A DNA stretch of 64,000 nucleotides from CAVVUF01 sp963751425. Its GTDB lineage: Bacteria; Chloroflexota; Anaerolineae; Anaerolineales; UBA4823. The first letter of the stretch is position 1; the number at the start of each line of letters is the position of its first letter. The stretch is from contig CAVVUF010000002.1 in NCBI GenBank assembly GCA_963751425.1, positions 930,001 to 994,000 on the forward strand. The letters run 5' to 3'. Both the position numbers and the translations under genes were made by a program. The notes beneath the pieces were generated by a model, which was given only the letters and a program-made list of their open reading frames with translations, made no database searches and had not been told where the DNA came from. Shown piece after piece: positions 26,343-34,584 of the stretch.

Positions 26343-26699
26343 ATGAGCGTACAAGTAATTGAAAACAATGGGAAGCCGGAATATGCTGTGCTTCCTTACG
26401 CAGACTATTTACTATTGGTTGAGCAGGCGGACATGCTGCAGGATTTACGCGATTATGACCGGATAAAAGCTGAGGTTGAAAACGGGGACGAAGAAAGGAT
26501 ACCCGCTGATGTTGCATACGCATTGGTAGATGGTGAAAATCCGATCAAGGTTTGGCGAGAGTACCGGGGTTTTACCCAGGCGCAGTTGGCATTGGCAGCA
26601 GGAATCAGCACTCCTTACCTCTCTCAGATCGAATCCGGCAAGCGCAAAGCTTCTACCCGAGTTCTGGTAGCCATCGCCGGACTTCTGCATGTAACCTAG
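26343..26699 (+). CDS. Xre-type HTH protein, antitoxin-like, without visible toxin
   Basis: A 118-residue protein. Residues 1-55 (MSVQVIENNGKPEYAVLPYADY) resemble the N-terminal part of Phd/YefM-like antitoxins. Residues 68-118 are an Xre helix-turn-helix (YRGFTQAQLALAAGISTPYLSQIESG). This two-part layout is common in type II antitoxins that pair with RelE-like toxins. No toxin gene lies upstream (63 bp) or downstream (9 bp to the convergent MttB stop). The protein ends at LLHVT, slightly before the usual family end, so a short truncation is possible. Confidence 0.8.
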   Translation: MSVQVIENNGKPEYAVLPYADYLLLVEQADMLQDLRDYDRIKAEVENGDEERIPADVAYALVDGENPIKVWREYRGFTQAQLALAAGISTPYLSQIESGKRKASTRVLVAIAGLLHVT

Positions 26700-26708
26700 G
26701 CTATTCGC

Positions 26709-28154
26709 TTATTCCGCGCTCTTAACGATCTTCTGCAGCTCTTTCTTTAACCCAGGTTCCAGCGGATCAGGGTGGTAATCTTTTAGGATCTGCTGCGCCT
26801 TCTCCCGCGCCCACTGGCGCGCCCCATCGCGTTTTTCTTCCCAGATATTGTAAGGACGGCGGTCGATCAGGGTTGGCTGCCAGCGCTCACGCATGTTGTG
26901 GCGCGTGTGCTTGTGAGCCAGGAAGCTTCCCCCAGGCCCGACTTCGCGGATCGCATCCATGGCTAACGTCACCTCATTGACCGTGATTCCCTGGTACAGG
27001 GCGTGTAAAATGCTCCAGATCTCCGAATCCATCAACAGCATCTCATAAGAGAGAATGCGGGATCCATGCAGCAGCCCAGCTCCTAAGAGCATATCCGAAA
27101 GCGTCGATACAGCCATAAAAGCGGACAGGCTGTTATCGACGGCGGCCTGCCAATCGGGTTCCTTGGCGCCTGTGGCGAACGCGCCCATGGAGAGCGGCAC
27201 TTTATAGAAATCGGCCAGTACATTGGTCGCTGCCCCAAATAAAAAGTCCTCCGGACCGCCGCCGGTGTAGGCGCCCGTGCGCAAATCAGTGGCTGTTTGG
27301 GCGGCGGCATAATACACCGGGCAGCCTGGAGATGCCATCTGCATCAAAGTCAGCGCCCCCAGTACTTCTGCATTCCCTACCACCAGGTTTCCTGCCAGGG
27401 TCACCGGTCCAGACGAAGCGCAGGAGGCCATGGTCATATAGCCTACCGGCAAACCTGCTTCGGCAGCTACCAGGCCTGCTTCCAGGCTGCCGCCATCTTG
27501 CCCCAATGGGCTGAGCGTGCACTGCATTATGGATAGCACAGGGCGTCTCCGCAGAGCTTCGCGGCCGCCGACCAGGGCGGCTGCCATTTCGATGGCAGCG
27601 TGCATCTCCCGCTCGCTGACGATCGTTTCGGTTTGCACGTGCTTCTTGCTTACGCTCCAGACCGCTTCGAGCTCATGCAGTCCACGGCTTTGCGGAGGGC
27701 AGTCTTGCGCTGAAATGGGTACCCAGTGGAAGGCGATTGCCTCCAGGTAATCAGCGACGCGTGCCACATCCTGCACATCTTGCTTGGTTGTCGTGCGGCG
27801 CTCTCCGTTAAAGGCATCCAGGATTTCCACGCCGCAGCCATCTGTTCCCAGGTGGCTGTAAGTTCCATCCAATGGCAGGTCAAGGGTCGGGTCGAGGGCA
27901 GCCAGGGTATAGGTGGGGGGAGCCTTAGCCAGGTATTCTTCAACAAGGTGACCGGGGATTTTCGCTACCATGGACTGCCGTTCAACTTGTGCTCCATGCG
28001 CCTCCAAGATATCCAAAGCTTTATGCGAAGGAAACCTGACTCCTACCGATTCCATCACCTCGAGCGTGGCGGTGTGGATCTGCTTCACCTCCACTTCGCT
28101 TAAGATGTTTAAACTCACTTTAGGGTTGTGGATACTTTTAATGGTTTGCGCCAT
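26709..28154 (-). CDS. MttB family (trimethylamine methyltransferase-like) protein 1
   Basis: 481 residues of the MttB superfamily (COG5598), the TIM-barrel enzymes that move a methyl group from a quaternary amine to a corrinoid protein. Visible family segments include LEVMESVGVRFPSHKALDILEAHGAQV at the N-terminus, ILSIMQ-type strand motifs mid-protein and VGPGGSFLAHKHTRHNMRERWQPTLIDRR near the C-terminus. The frame has no internal TAG, so this is a non-pyrrolysine member, like MtgB (glycine betaine) or MtpB (proline betaine). It lies 1 bp downstream of the corrinoid protein gene. The substrate is unknown. Confidence 0.93.
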   Translation of the reverse strand: MAQTIKSIHNPKVSLNILSEVEVKQIHTATLEVMESVGVRFPSHKALDILEAHGAQVERQSMVAKIPGHLVEEYLAKAPPTYTLAALDPTLDLPLDGTYSHLGTDGCGVEILDAFNGERRTTTKQDVQDVARVADYLEAIAFHWVPISAQDCPPQSRGLHELEAVWSVSKKHVQTETIVSEREMHAAIEMAAALVGGREALRRRPVLSIMQCTLSPLGQDGGSLEAGLVAAEAGLPVGYMTMASCASSGPVTLAGNLVVGNAEVLGALTLMQMASPGCPVYYAAAQTATDLRTGAYTGGGPEDFLFGAATNVLADFYKVPLSMGAFATGAKEPDWQAAVDNSLSAFMAVSTLSDMLLGAGLLHGSRILSYEMLLMDSEIWSILHALYQGITVNEVTLAMDAIREVGPGGSFLAHKHTRHNMRERWQPTLIDRRPYNIWEEKRDGARQWAREKAQQILKDYHPDPLEPGLKKELQKIVKSAE

Positions 28155-28155
28155 A

Positions 28156-28806
28156 TTATGCTTTCCCCATCAACTGCTTGGCTACCGCCACAGCTCCCAT
28201 TGCATCCTCAGCAAAGCCATCTGCACCGATATCCTTTGCCCAGCCGCGCGTTACGGGCGCACCACCGACGATCACTTTAACCTTTTCCCGCAAGCCTGCC
28301 ACAGTAAGGGCCTGGATGACCTCTCGCTGTACCGTCATGGTGGTGGTGAGCAGTGCAGACAGTCCCACAATATCCGCCCCGGTTTCTTTAACCTTGTCGA
28401 CGAATTTCTGGGTCGGCACATCAACTCCCAGGTCGATAACCTTAAATCCATTGGCTGAGAGCATGGTAGCTACCAGCGATTTGCCAATCTCGTGGATATC
28501 ACCTTTGACTGTGCCAATCACTATGATCCCAGCCGATTCTAAGGTTTGCTGTCGGAGGCGCAGCTCTGGCTCGAGCAGCTCCATGGCTTGCTGCATACCA
28601 TCTGCGGCGATAATCAAGTCGGGCAGGAAGTATTCTCCACTGGAAAATTTTTCGCCTACCACGTTCATCCCCGGCACCAAGCCCTGGCGGATAATGTCCA
28701 TGGGTTCAATCCCGGCAGATAAGGCCTCTTTTGTGACTTCTACCGTAATCTCCGGTTCACCCATGATGATGCTGTTGGTCAATTTTTCGAAAATTTCTTT
28801 GGACAT
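28156..28806 (-). CDS. Corrinoid protein (MtbC/MttC family)
   Basis: 216 residues with an N-terminal four-helix cap (about 1-90, ending GEYFLPDLIIAADGMQQAMELL) and a C-terminal B12-binding Rossmann domain. The cobalt-ligand motif GDIHEIGK (DxHxxG) lies near residue 105. SALLTTTM and GGAPVTRGWAKDIGADGFAEDA complete the signature. It receives a methyl group from an MttB partner and passes it to a pterin methyltransferase. It is placed between two MttB genes and upstream of a RACo-type reactivator. It is the only corrinoid protein here for three MttB paralogs. Confidence 0.96.
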   Translation of the reverse strand: MSKEIFEKLTNSIIMGEPEITVEVTKEALSAGIEPMDIIRQGLVPGMNVVGEKFSSGEYFLPDLIIAADGMQQAMELLEPELRLRQQTLESAGIIVIGTVKGDIHEIGKSLVATMLSANGFKVIDLGVDVPTQKFVDKVKETGADIVGLSALLTTTMTVQREVIQALTVAGLREKVKVIVGGAPVTRGWAKDIGADGFAEDAMGAVAVAKQLMGKA

Positions 28807-28877
28807 ACTGGGTTCCTTTCGTTTAGATGGGTATCGGGCGTATTGCTGAATGATGATTGGTAATCACCTGGGAAATA

Positions 28878-30335
28878 CTAAGCCAGGGGCGGCAGCTCTG
28901 GCATGCCGTATTCCTGGGCTGAGTGCTGCGTAATTCTCCGCAGCTCTTTGCGGGTCTCATCACTAAGCGGGTTGGGCTGGTAGGTCTTAAGCAGCTGTTC
29001 CACCCGCTCTGCGGCGCGTTCCTCGGATGAATGGGCCCCCTTCTTCTGCCAGGCATCCAAGGAGCCGCGGTCGATCACGGCCGAGGGGATATACAATTCC
29101 TTCTTGAACCATTTGTGCGTGTGCGGTTGCGATAAGAAGTTCGCCTTGTGGGCGGATTGGCGCATGTATTCCAGGGCAATGGGATGGTCGCGCACTTCGA
29201 TCCCTGCGATCAGCCGCTTCGCCATGCCGATGATCTCCGCGTCGATCACCAGCTTCTCATAGCTCTGGCAGCGTAAGAAGTCGATCATGCCGCCTCCCGA
29301 AACCATGTTGGCGCCAGCCAGTGCTGCCAGTAAAGTACCTCCCGCGGACTCCAACCCGCTTTGCATATCCAGCAGCTTCGAATCGGAAGAGCCCATGTAG
29401 GTATGCGTGGGCAGCCCCAGGCTCTTCCCGACCTGGATATACGCGCAATCGATCAGCCAGGTGTTCACATCGCCCATCGGCGTGGTACCCTCGCGCATGT
29501 CAAAGGCGGCTGGCGCTCCACCCCACACCACCGGCGCACCTTCTTTCGCAAGCTGGTGGATGGCGACCCCGCTGAAACTTTCGGCTGTGTGTTGGACGAC
29601 CGCGGCCGCCAGGGTGATCGGAGAGGTGGCGCCTGCCAGCGGCATCGAGATCAGCTCAGCGGGTACGCCTTTGCGGGCGCAGTCGATCAGGTTCTGGGAG
29701 GTCAAATCACTCCACAGCAGGGGAGGCGACGGGCACACATCAAAAACCGCTAATGGTTTTTCCGCCAGGTCTGCCTCAGAGCCTGCCACCGTAACCAGCA
29801 GCTCCCACATCGTCCACCAGGTCTTAATCCCAAACGCTCCGGTCACGATGGGTTTGCGCATGAAATTAAGCGCCAGATAGAGCCGGTACAGGTCGCCGAT
29901 CCCTTCAGGAATATCCCGGCACACAAATGCTGTGCTCTGGGCGTCGTATTGAGGCAGGGTTTCAACCAGCTTGGTGAACTTGATATAATCTGCTGTAATC
30001 GGAGAACGCCGCGCACCTGAAAGGTTATCCAATATCGAAACTCCCGCTGAACCGGGGTCGAATTGAACACTGTCCCCACCGTAATGCACCACAGCCCGGC
30101 CGTCCAGGTCATAAAGATAGAATTCCTTTGGGGCGCTGGAAAGCGCCCGGTAGACGATGCTTTCAGGGATGGCGGCGATCTGTTTCTCAAAATCTACCTG
30201 CGCGCCAGCCTCTGCCAGCAAGGTCAGTGCCTCGCGATTGTGCACGCGCACACCCGGGTCAAGCAGTAAACCGAAGGCTTCTTCTTTGATTTGTTCTACC
30301 AGCTCGGGGTCTAGAATATTTAGTTTCGGTCGCAT
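28878..30335 (-). CDS. MttB family protein 2
   Basis: 485 residues, full-length MttB homolog. LLLDPGVRVHNREALTLLAEAGAQVDF at the N-terminus and IALEYMRQSAHKANFLSQPHTHKWFKKE near the C-terminus match the family. The central barrel holds PLAGATSPITLAAAVVQHTAESFSG. No in-frame amber codon is present. It differs clearly from paralog 1 and paralog 3, so the three probably differ in substrate. The corrinoid protein gene begins 71 bp downstream and the RACo-like gene ends 56 bp upstream. Confidence 0.92.
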   Translation of the reverse strand: MRPKLNILDPELVEQIKEEAFGLLLDPGVRVHNREALTLLAEAGAQVDFEKQIAAIPESIVYRALSSAPKEFYLYDLDGRAVVHYGGDSVQFDPGSAGVSILDNLSGARRSPITADYIKFTKLVETLPQYDAQSTAFVCRDIPEGIGDLYRLYLALNFMRKPIVTGAFGIKTWWTMWELLVTVAGSEADLAEKPLAVFDVCPSPPLLWSDLTSQNLIDCARKGVPAELISMPLAGATSPITLAAAVVQHTAESFSGVAIHQLAKEGAPVVWGGAPAAFDMREGTTPMGDVNTWLIDCAYIQVGKSLGLPTHTYMGSSDSKLLDMQSGLESAGGTLLAALAGANMVSGGGMIDFLRCQSYEKLVIDAEIIGMAKRLIAGIEVRDHPIALEYMRQSAHKANFLSQPHTHKWFKKELYIPSAVIDRGSLDAWQKKGAHSSEERAAERVEQLLKTYQPNPLSDETRKELRRITQHSAQEYGMPELPPLA

Positions 30336-30391
30336 AAGCCTCTCATTTCAGATTTGGTTCTTTAAGATTTACTATATGGGGAGAGCCCTTA

Positions 30392-32296
30392 TTATTCAGC
30401 CTTGTAAAAGAATAGAGCATGTGAAAACGCATTGATGAAGTCTGGGTGTGCTGAAAGCTCGACATACTCCAGCTCACCTACCATTACCTGTGCAAAACGA
30501 CGCTGCTCTGTCGAAACCAGCATCTGGCGCGCTCCCGTACCGGCCGCGTTGCCCACCTGTTGGAAGCGTTCGATGGGAATATCCGGGAACATGCCCACGC
30601 GAATGGCGCTTTCCAGGTCGATATACGTGCCAAAGGCACCCGCCACGATGAATTCATCGATCGCCATCTCATCCCCTGCCAACCCAACCACTTCCAGCAA
30701 GATTTCCACCCCCGCCCGAATAGCGCCTTTAGCGAGTTGGATTTCGTTGACATCTTTACGGGTGACCACTACATCCTTGCCATGCCCAGATTGCTCTCCA
30801 TGCGCCAGAACCAATTCGCTGCGCCCGTTCGCGATCCGGATTGACGGATGGTTTTTGTGGATGGCACCTCGTTGGTCCACAATCCCGCCTGCGATCATCT
30901 CGCTGATGGCATCCAGGATGCCTGATCCGCAGATCCCTACGGCGGGTTGGTGGTTGATGGTATGAATACGCACTTCGTCGCCGTAGATCTGGACGCGTTC
31001 GATGGCTCCTGGTGCGGCGCGCATGCCGTCGTGGATATGGGCACCCTCGAAGGCTGGGCCTGAAGCGCAGGAGCAGCTCACCATGCGCCCCCGATGCGCC
31101 AGCGTGATCTCCGTGTTTGTGCCGATGTCCAGGGCTACCACCGTGCGATCTTTTTTATACGCCACGCCGGTTGCCAGCAGCATCGCGACATGGTCTGCGC
31201 CTACATATCCGGCAATATTTGGCGGCAAATGCACATAAGCCCCGGGTGCCAGCTCCAATCCGACCTGGCGGGCCTGGATATCCAAAGCCTCACCTACCGC
31301 CGGTACATAGGGGGCGGCTCCCAATTGAGCCACCGGCAGTCCAGCGAACAGGTGGTGCATGGCTGTGTTGCCCACCACCACCGCATCCACGACCAACTCC
31401 GGCGCGGCCGAGATGCCATTTTGCCTGGCTTCCGCGCATAGATCCCTCACCATGCTGTTCAAGGTTTCTACCAGGCGAGATTGTAATGTTTTGGCGCCGT
31501 CTTTGTGGGCATTTGCATAAGCGATGCGGCTGACAACATCCTCACCAAAGGCAATCTGCGGGTTCATTGCCCCAGTTTTGGCAATGGTTTTTCCATTCGA
31601 TAGATCCAGCAGGTAAGCCGCCACTTTGGTCGTGCCAACGTCTACCGCCAGGCCGAGTAGGGGTGTAACCTTGCCCTCCCCGTTCGTGGGAGGCAGCACG
31701 GCAACCACTTCGTTCCCGCGCACAGCCAGGCGCATTGCCCATTCCAGGTGGCGCACCTTTTCGGATAAGGTTGACAGTACGGCATGGTTGAAATGCGGCA
31801 GCCGTGTGCAGGGAGCCTGGATGGAATTTTCAGGCATAACCAGCAGCAAGGCGTCTATTATGCGGGTGGTGTCAGAGCGTAGATCGTGGATATCGGGAGG
31901 AGCTAGCTTGAGATCGAAGGGTTGGACCGCCGGCTCCAGTGGAATTTCGACCTCCACCCCCTCCACTTGCAAGCGCTGGGGTGTCGTCAGCGATTCGGGC
32001 GGGATGTCGATCACGACATCACTCAAGGGCATCGCCTGGCAGGCTAAGCGGTATCCGGCCTCTAGCTCGGCTGGGCTAAAAAGTGCCTGTTCTTCCAGGG
32101 TGTGCTCAGTGAGCTTTCCCTTCACTAAGCGTACTTTGCAGCTGTCGCAAGCCCCCACACCCCCGCAAAGTGACATCAGCTCTACGCCGCTTTGTTGTGC
32201 AGCGTTCAAGATTGATTGACCGGGTGAAACCACTGACCGCCTCCCCACTGGCTGTAGGCTGACGGAAAATTCTTGAGAGGGTTTGGTTTCAGGCAT
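30392..32296 (-). CDS. RACo-type corrinoid activation protein (2Fe-2S + ASKHA)
   Basis: 634 residues. The N-terminal 2Fe-2S ferredoxin domain has CGGVGACDSC and a later cysteine in LACQA. After a linker, the ASKHA ATPase region contains GLAVDVGTTKVAAYLLDL, VVALDIGTNTEITL and the GICGSGILDAISEM segment. RACo-type proteins spend ATP to reduce inactive Co(II) corrinoid back to Co(I). Position between MttB2 and a MetH-activation-like gene (8-nt overlap) matches known methylamine and O-demethylase operons. The family is also called DUF4445. Confidence 0.94.
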   Translation of the reverse strand: MPETKPSQEFSVSLQPVGRRSVVSPGQSILNAAQQSGVELMSLCGGVGACDSCKVRLVKGKLTEHTLEEQALFSPAELEAGYRLACQAMPLSDVVIDIPPESLTTPQRLQVEGVEVEIPLEPAVQPFDLKLAPPDIHDLRSDTTRIIDALLLVMPENSIQAPCTRLPHFNHAVLSTLSEKVRHLEWAMRLAVRGNEVVAVLPPTNGEGKVTPLLGLAVDVGTTKVAAYLLDLSNGKTIAKTGAMNPQIAFGEDVVSRIAYANAHKDGAKTLQSRLVETLNSMVRDLCAEARQNGISAAPELVVDAVVVGNTAMHHLFAGLPVAQLGAAPYVPAVGEALDIQARQVGLELAPGAYVHLPPNIAGYVGADHVAMLLATGVAYKKDRTVVALDIGTNTEITLAHRGRMVSCSCASGPAFEGAHIHDGMRAAPGAIERVQIYGDEVRIHTINHQPAVGICGSGILDAISEMIAGGIVDQRGAIHKNHPSIRIANGRSELVLAHGEQSGHGKDVVVTRKDVNEIQLAKGAIRAGVEILLEVVGLAGDEMAIDEFIVAGAFGTYIDLESAIRVGMFPDIPIERFQQVGNAAGTGARQMLVSTEQRRFAQVMVGELEYVELSAHPDFINAFSHALFFYKAE

Positions 32297-33008
32297 AGTG
32301 TTGTTGGTACCGGCAAGTTTCCTTCATCGCACAGAAATCGCAGGTTCGTCCCTGCTTGTTTACCTGGGTACCGAAGCCCATCACAAAAGATACAGATTTG
32401 CGCGGCAGCATCACATAACTGGCTGAAAGTCGAATTTGATACTCTGGGAATTTTTTTTGTTCTGGTTCCAGAGCCTGGAAGATCTGCGGCTGTCCCTCTG
32501 AAACCGGCCATTCGATCATCCCGGGGCTGAGTGGTAAAGTGGCTTGCAGCCCTTCTTTCTCTGCCTGGGTTTCAAGGCTTGCACAGACGGCATTTGCCAG
32601 GGCTTCGACGGCTGCCGACCCCACCGCGTCGAGTGCCAATCCTTTGACGAGATCCTCATTCATAACCTCGGCAGCGATGGATTCAACCGCCTCACCGATG
32701 GTACACACCACGATCGCAACCCGTTCAGCTCCCCCCAGGTGATTGGCTAACAGGGCGCTCGAAAGGTAGCTGTTTTTTAAATCACTTCCTGGAATGTCCA
32801 GATAGACCCGCTCGTGGCGCAGCTCTCGCACAGGCAGCGAGAGATATATTGCCGCGGGTGCCAGTAAAGGCATGCCCTCCGTCAAAGCCCAGTCAGCCGT
32901 GCTTACCAGGCTTGGCCTGCGGGAACGGATCACCTCTGGATCAGCCCCCTGGGCGCGTAATACCTGGTCGGTAGTTATTGAAAGTTCCCAATCCCTAATT
33001 AACGGCAT
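32289..33008 (-). CDS. MetH-activation-domain-like protein
   Basis: 239 residues resembling the stand-alone vitamin B12-dependent methionine synthase activation domain proteins. Features are the IVVCTIGEAVES segment (about residue 100), a central region with DAVGSAAVEALANAVCASLE, then SPGMIEWPVSEGQPQIFQAL and a late SASYVMLPRKSVSFVMGFG. The C-terminus carries a CDFCAMKETC cluster, possibly for an iron-sulfur centre, which classical MetH activation domains lack. It overlaps the RACo start by 8 nt and is likely coupled to it in corrinoid reactivation. Confidence 0.85.
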   Translation of the reverse strand: MPLIRDWELSITTDQVLRAQGADPEVIRSRRPSLVSTADWALTEGMPLLAPAAIYLSLPVRELRHERVYLDIPGSDLKNSYLSSALLANHLGGAERVAIVVCTIGEAVESIAAEVMNEDLVKGLALDAVGSAAVEALANAVCASLETQAEKEGLQATLPLSPGMIEWPVSEGQPQIFQALEPEQKKFPEYQIRLSASYVMLPRKSVSFVMGFGTQVNKQGRTCDFCAMKETCRYQQHYA

Positions 33009-33086
33009 TTATTGACCATGACCATTGATTAATTTTTTACCTGAGTTCGATAAAGATCAAACCATTTTACCTTAATTTCAACCTCG

Positions 33087-33149
33087 AACATGCTTTAGCA
33101 TGTTTCAGCGAATGAATTGCTGCCGTAGTAGGTAGCAATTCATTCGCTG
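33087..33149. repeat. Palindromic repeat cluster (AATTCATT family), copy A
   Basis: An 8-bp hairpin (AACATGCT/AGCATGTT, 33087-33104) is followed by CAGCGAATGAATTGCT (33106-33121) and its perfect 16-bp complement AGCAATTCATTCGCTG (33134-33149). Both arms hold the AATTCATT core that recurs at 42.0, 42.1, 57.2 and 61.5 kb. It fills the 190-bp gap between MttB3 and the MetH-activation-like gene; I see no gene in that gap. Confidence 0.85.
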
Positions 33150-33198
33150 CTGCTGCCTGTGCCAACATTTGTTCATTGTGGGCATATTAACAGCTGGA

Positions 33199-34584
33199 TT
33201 ACTGAAAAAACTTCTTCAGCTCTCGATCTTGCTCATCTTCAAGCGGGGGAACTTCATGCTCTGCCAGGATTCGTCCCGCCTCTTGCCGGGCGCGCTCCAA
33301 AACGGTTGGGCTGCCGGCTGCCAGCCACATTTCCCAGCCGGTTTCCTGAACTCCCAACCTTCCATGCCAGACCTCACCAGAGCGCAAGTATTTCCGCGTG
33401 TGCGCTTCTTTGAGAAAGTTGTGTGAAGTATCCATGGCATGAGCAATCACCTCAATCGCCAGGCTGTCTTCATCCACAGAAAAACCACGCCGCACGCGCT
33501 GGACCATGCCGAAGATATCGTTGTCGATCACCATTTGCTCGTTGCACGAGCAAACACCCCCAGCCATCTCACCCACCCCCGAAAGCTCGTCAGCGCCTGC
33601 CAGGGCTGGCACCAGGGCATTCATGGCGCGCTCGTATCCGCTCTGGATGTCCGTAGCGAATCCTGAATCGGCCAACCCATAGACGTTTACCGGCAGGTGG
33701 TAGCGGTGCCCAAGCTGGACGGAGGCCGCTGACATCATCCCCACTTCAGGGTTTCCCCAGATCGGAGAGCCGCTGCGCATGTTCAGAACGGAAAGCCTGC
33801 CGCAGTACACCACGGGCAGCCCAGGCCGGGTTAGCTGTATGAGGACGATTGCTGCCAGGCTCTCTGCATTCTGCTGCACCAGCGAGCCAGCCAGTGACAT
33901 CGGCGCGGTAAATCCGGTGCTAGGGCAAGGCAGGGGGCCAACTATTAATCCCTGCCGGGCCGCCTCAATCAATACTTGAGTTACCTCTCCCAAGAAGTTT
34001 AGTGGGCTGACGGGTGAGACACCCACCGATACCGCGGGATGGTCCCCAAAAACCACTTTCATCATCTCCACCAGTCGGAGCAGCTCGGACCGGTCACGCA
34101 CTCCCGGTCCATTGATCGGTTTGAGAGTATTGCGCACCGCCTGGTCAAACATGCTCAACACCATCCATTCGGAAGGGACATCCCGAGGCGTGTACAGTGG
34201 GGTGATTGTGGTTATATTTTCCAAGGCGTCTAAAACCCTGGTGCTCTCCGCCACATCGGCCGTTGTCGCTGGACGGAGCTGGTTTTGAACGGGATCAATT
34301 ACATCGCGCGCCCCGCCCATATTGTGAACGTGTAAACTCCCGTCTCCCAGCGCTACTTCGTGCCCGCGCCCTTTCAGGATGACCCGATCTGGGCATTGTT
34401 TCAAGCAGGTTTCCACCAGCTCAGGCGGGATGCAAACGCGCCCCTTAATTTCATGGCCGCCATGCTCGAAAAGCAGCTCCCGTCCTTCTGGATCATCGAT
34501 CAAAATGCCTGTCTCTGAAAGCACGCGCAGGCTGGCCAGGTGGATCGCCTCAACTTCGTCGGGGGAAATGATGTTGTAAATCAT
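33199..34584 (-). CDS. MttB family protein 3
   Basis: 461 residues. LRVLSETGILIDDPEGRELLFEHGG is the N-terminal family motif; RPATTADVAESTRVLDALENI and SPVSPLNFLGEVTQVLIEAARQGL lie in the barrel; VIAHAMDTSHNFLKEAHTRKYLRSGE is the C-terminal motif. No internal TAG, so non-pyrrolysine. Its start overlaps the end of the AstE/AspA-like gene by 4 nt, making the two a coupled pair. It is separated from the other methyltransferase genes by a palindromic repeat cluster, which may mark an mRNA-processing boundary. Confidence 0.92.
   Translation of the reverse strand: MIYNIISPDEVEAIHLASLRVLSETGILIDDPEGRELLFEHGGHEIKGRVCIPPELVETCLKQCPDRVILKGRGHEVALGDGSLHVHNMGGARDVIDPVQNQLRPATTADVAESTRVLDALENITTITPLYTPRDVPSEWMVLSMFDQAVRNTLKPINGPGVRDRSELLRLVEMMKVVFGDHPAVSVGVSPVSPLNFLGEVTQVLIEAARQGLIVGPLPCPSTGFTAPMSLAGSLVQQNAESLAAIVLIQLTRPGLPVVYCGRLSVLNMRSGSPIWGNPEVGMMSAASVQLGHRYHLPVNVYGLADSGFATDIQSGYERAMNALVPALAGADELSGVGEMAGGVCSCNEQMVIDNDIFGMVQRVRRGFSVDEDSLAIEVIAHAMDTSHNFLKEAHTRKYLRSGEVWHGRLGVQETGWEMWLAAGSPTVLERARQEAGRILAEHEVPPLEDEQDRELKKFFQ

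Noticed and set aside
33087..33149. CRISPR array
   Set aside because: The repeats are inverted copies at one place with no regular spacers; no cas genes are present.
26709..34584. Possible pyrrolysine (amber) readthrough in the MttB genes
   Set aside because: All three MttB frames are open from start to end without an internal TAG, so pyrrolysine is not needed.
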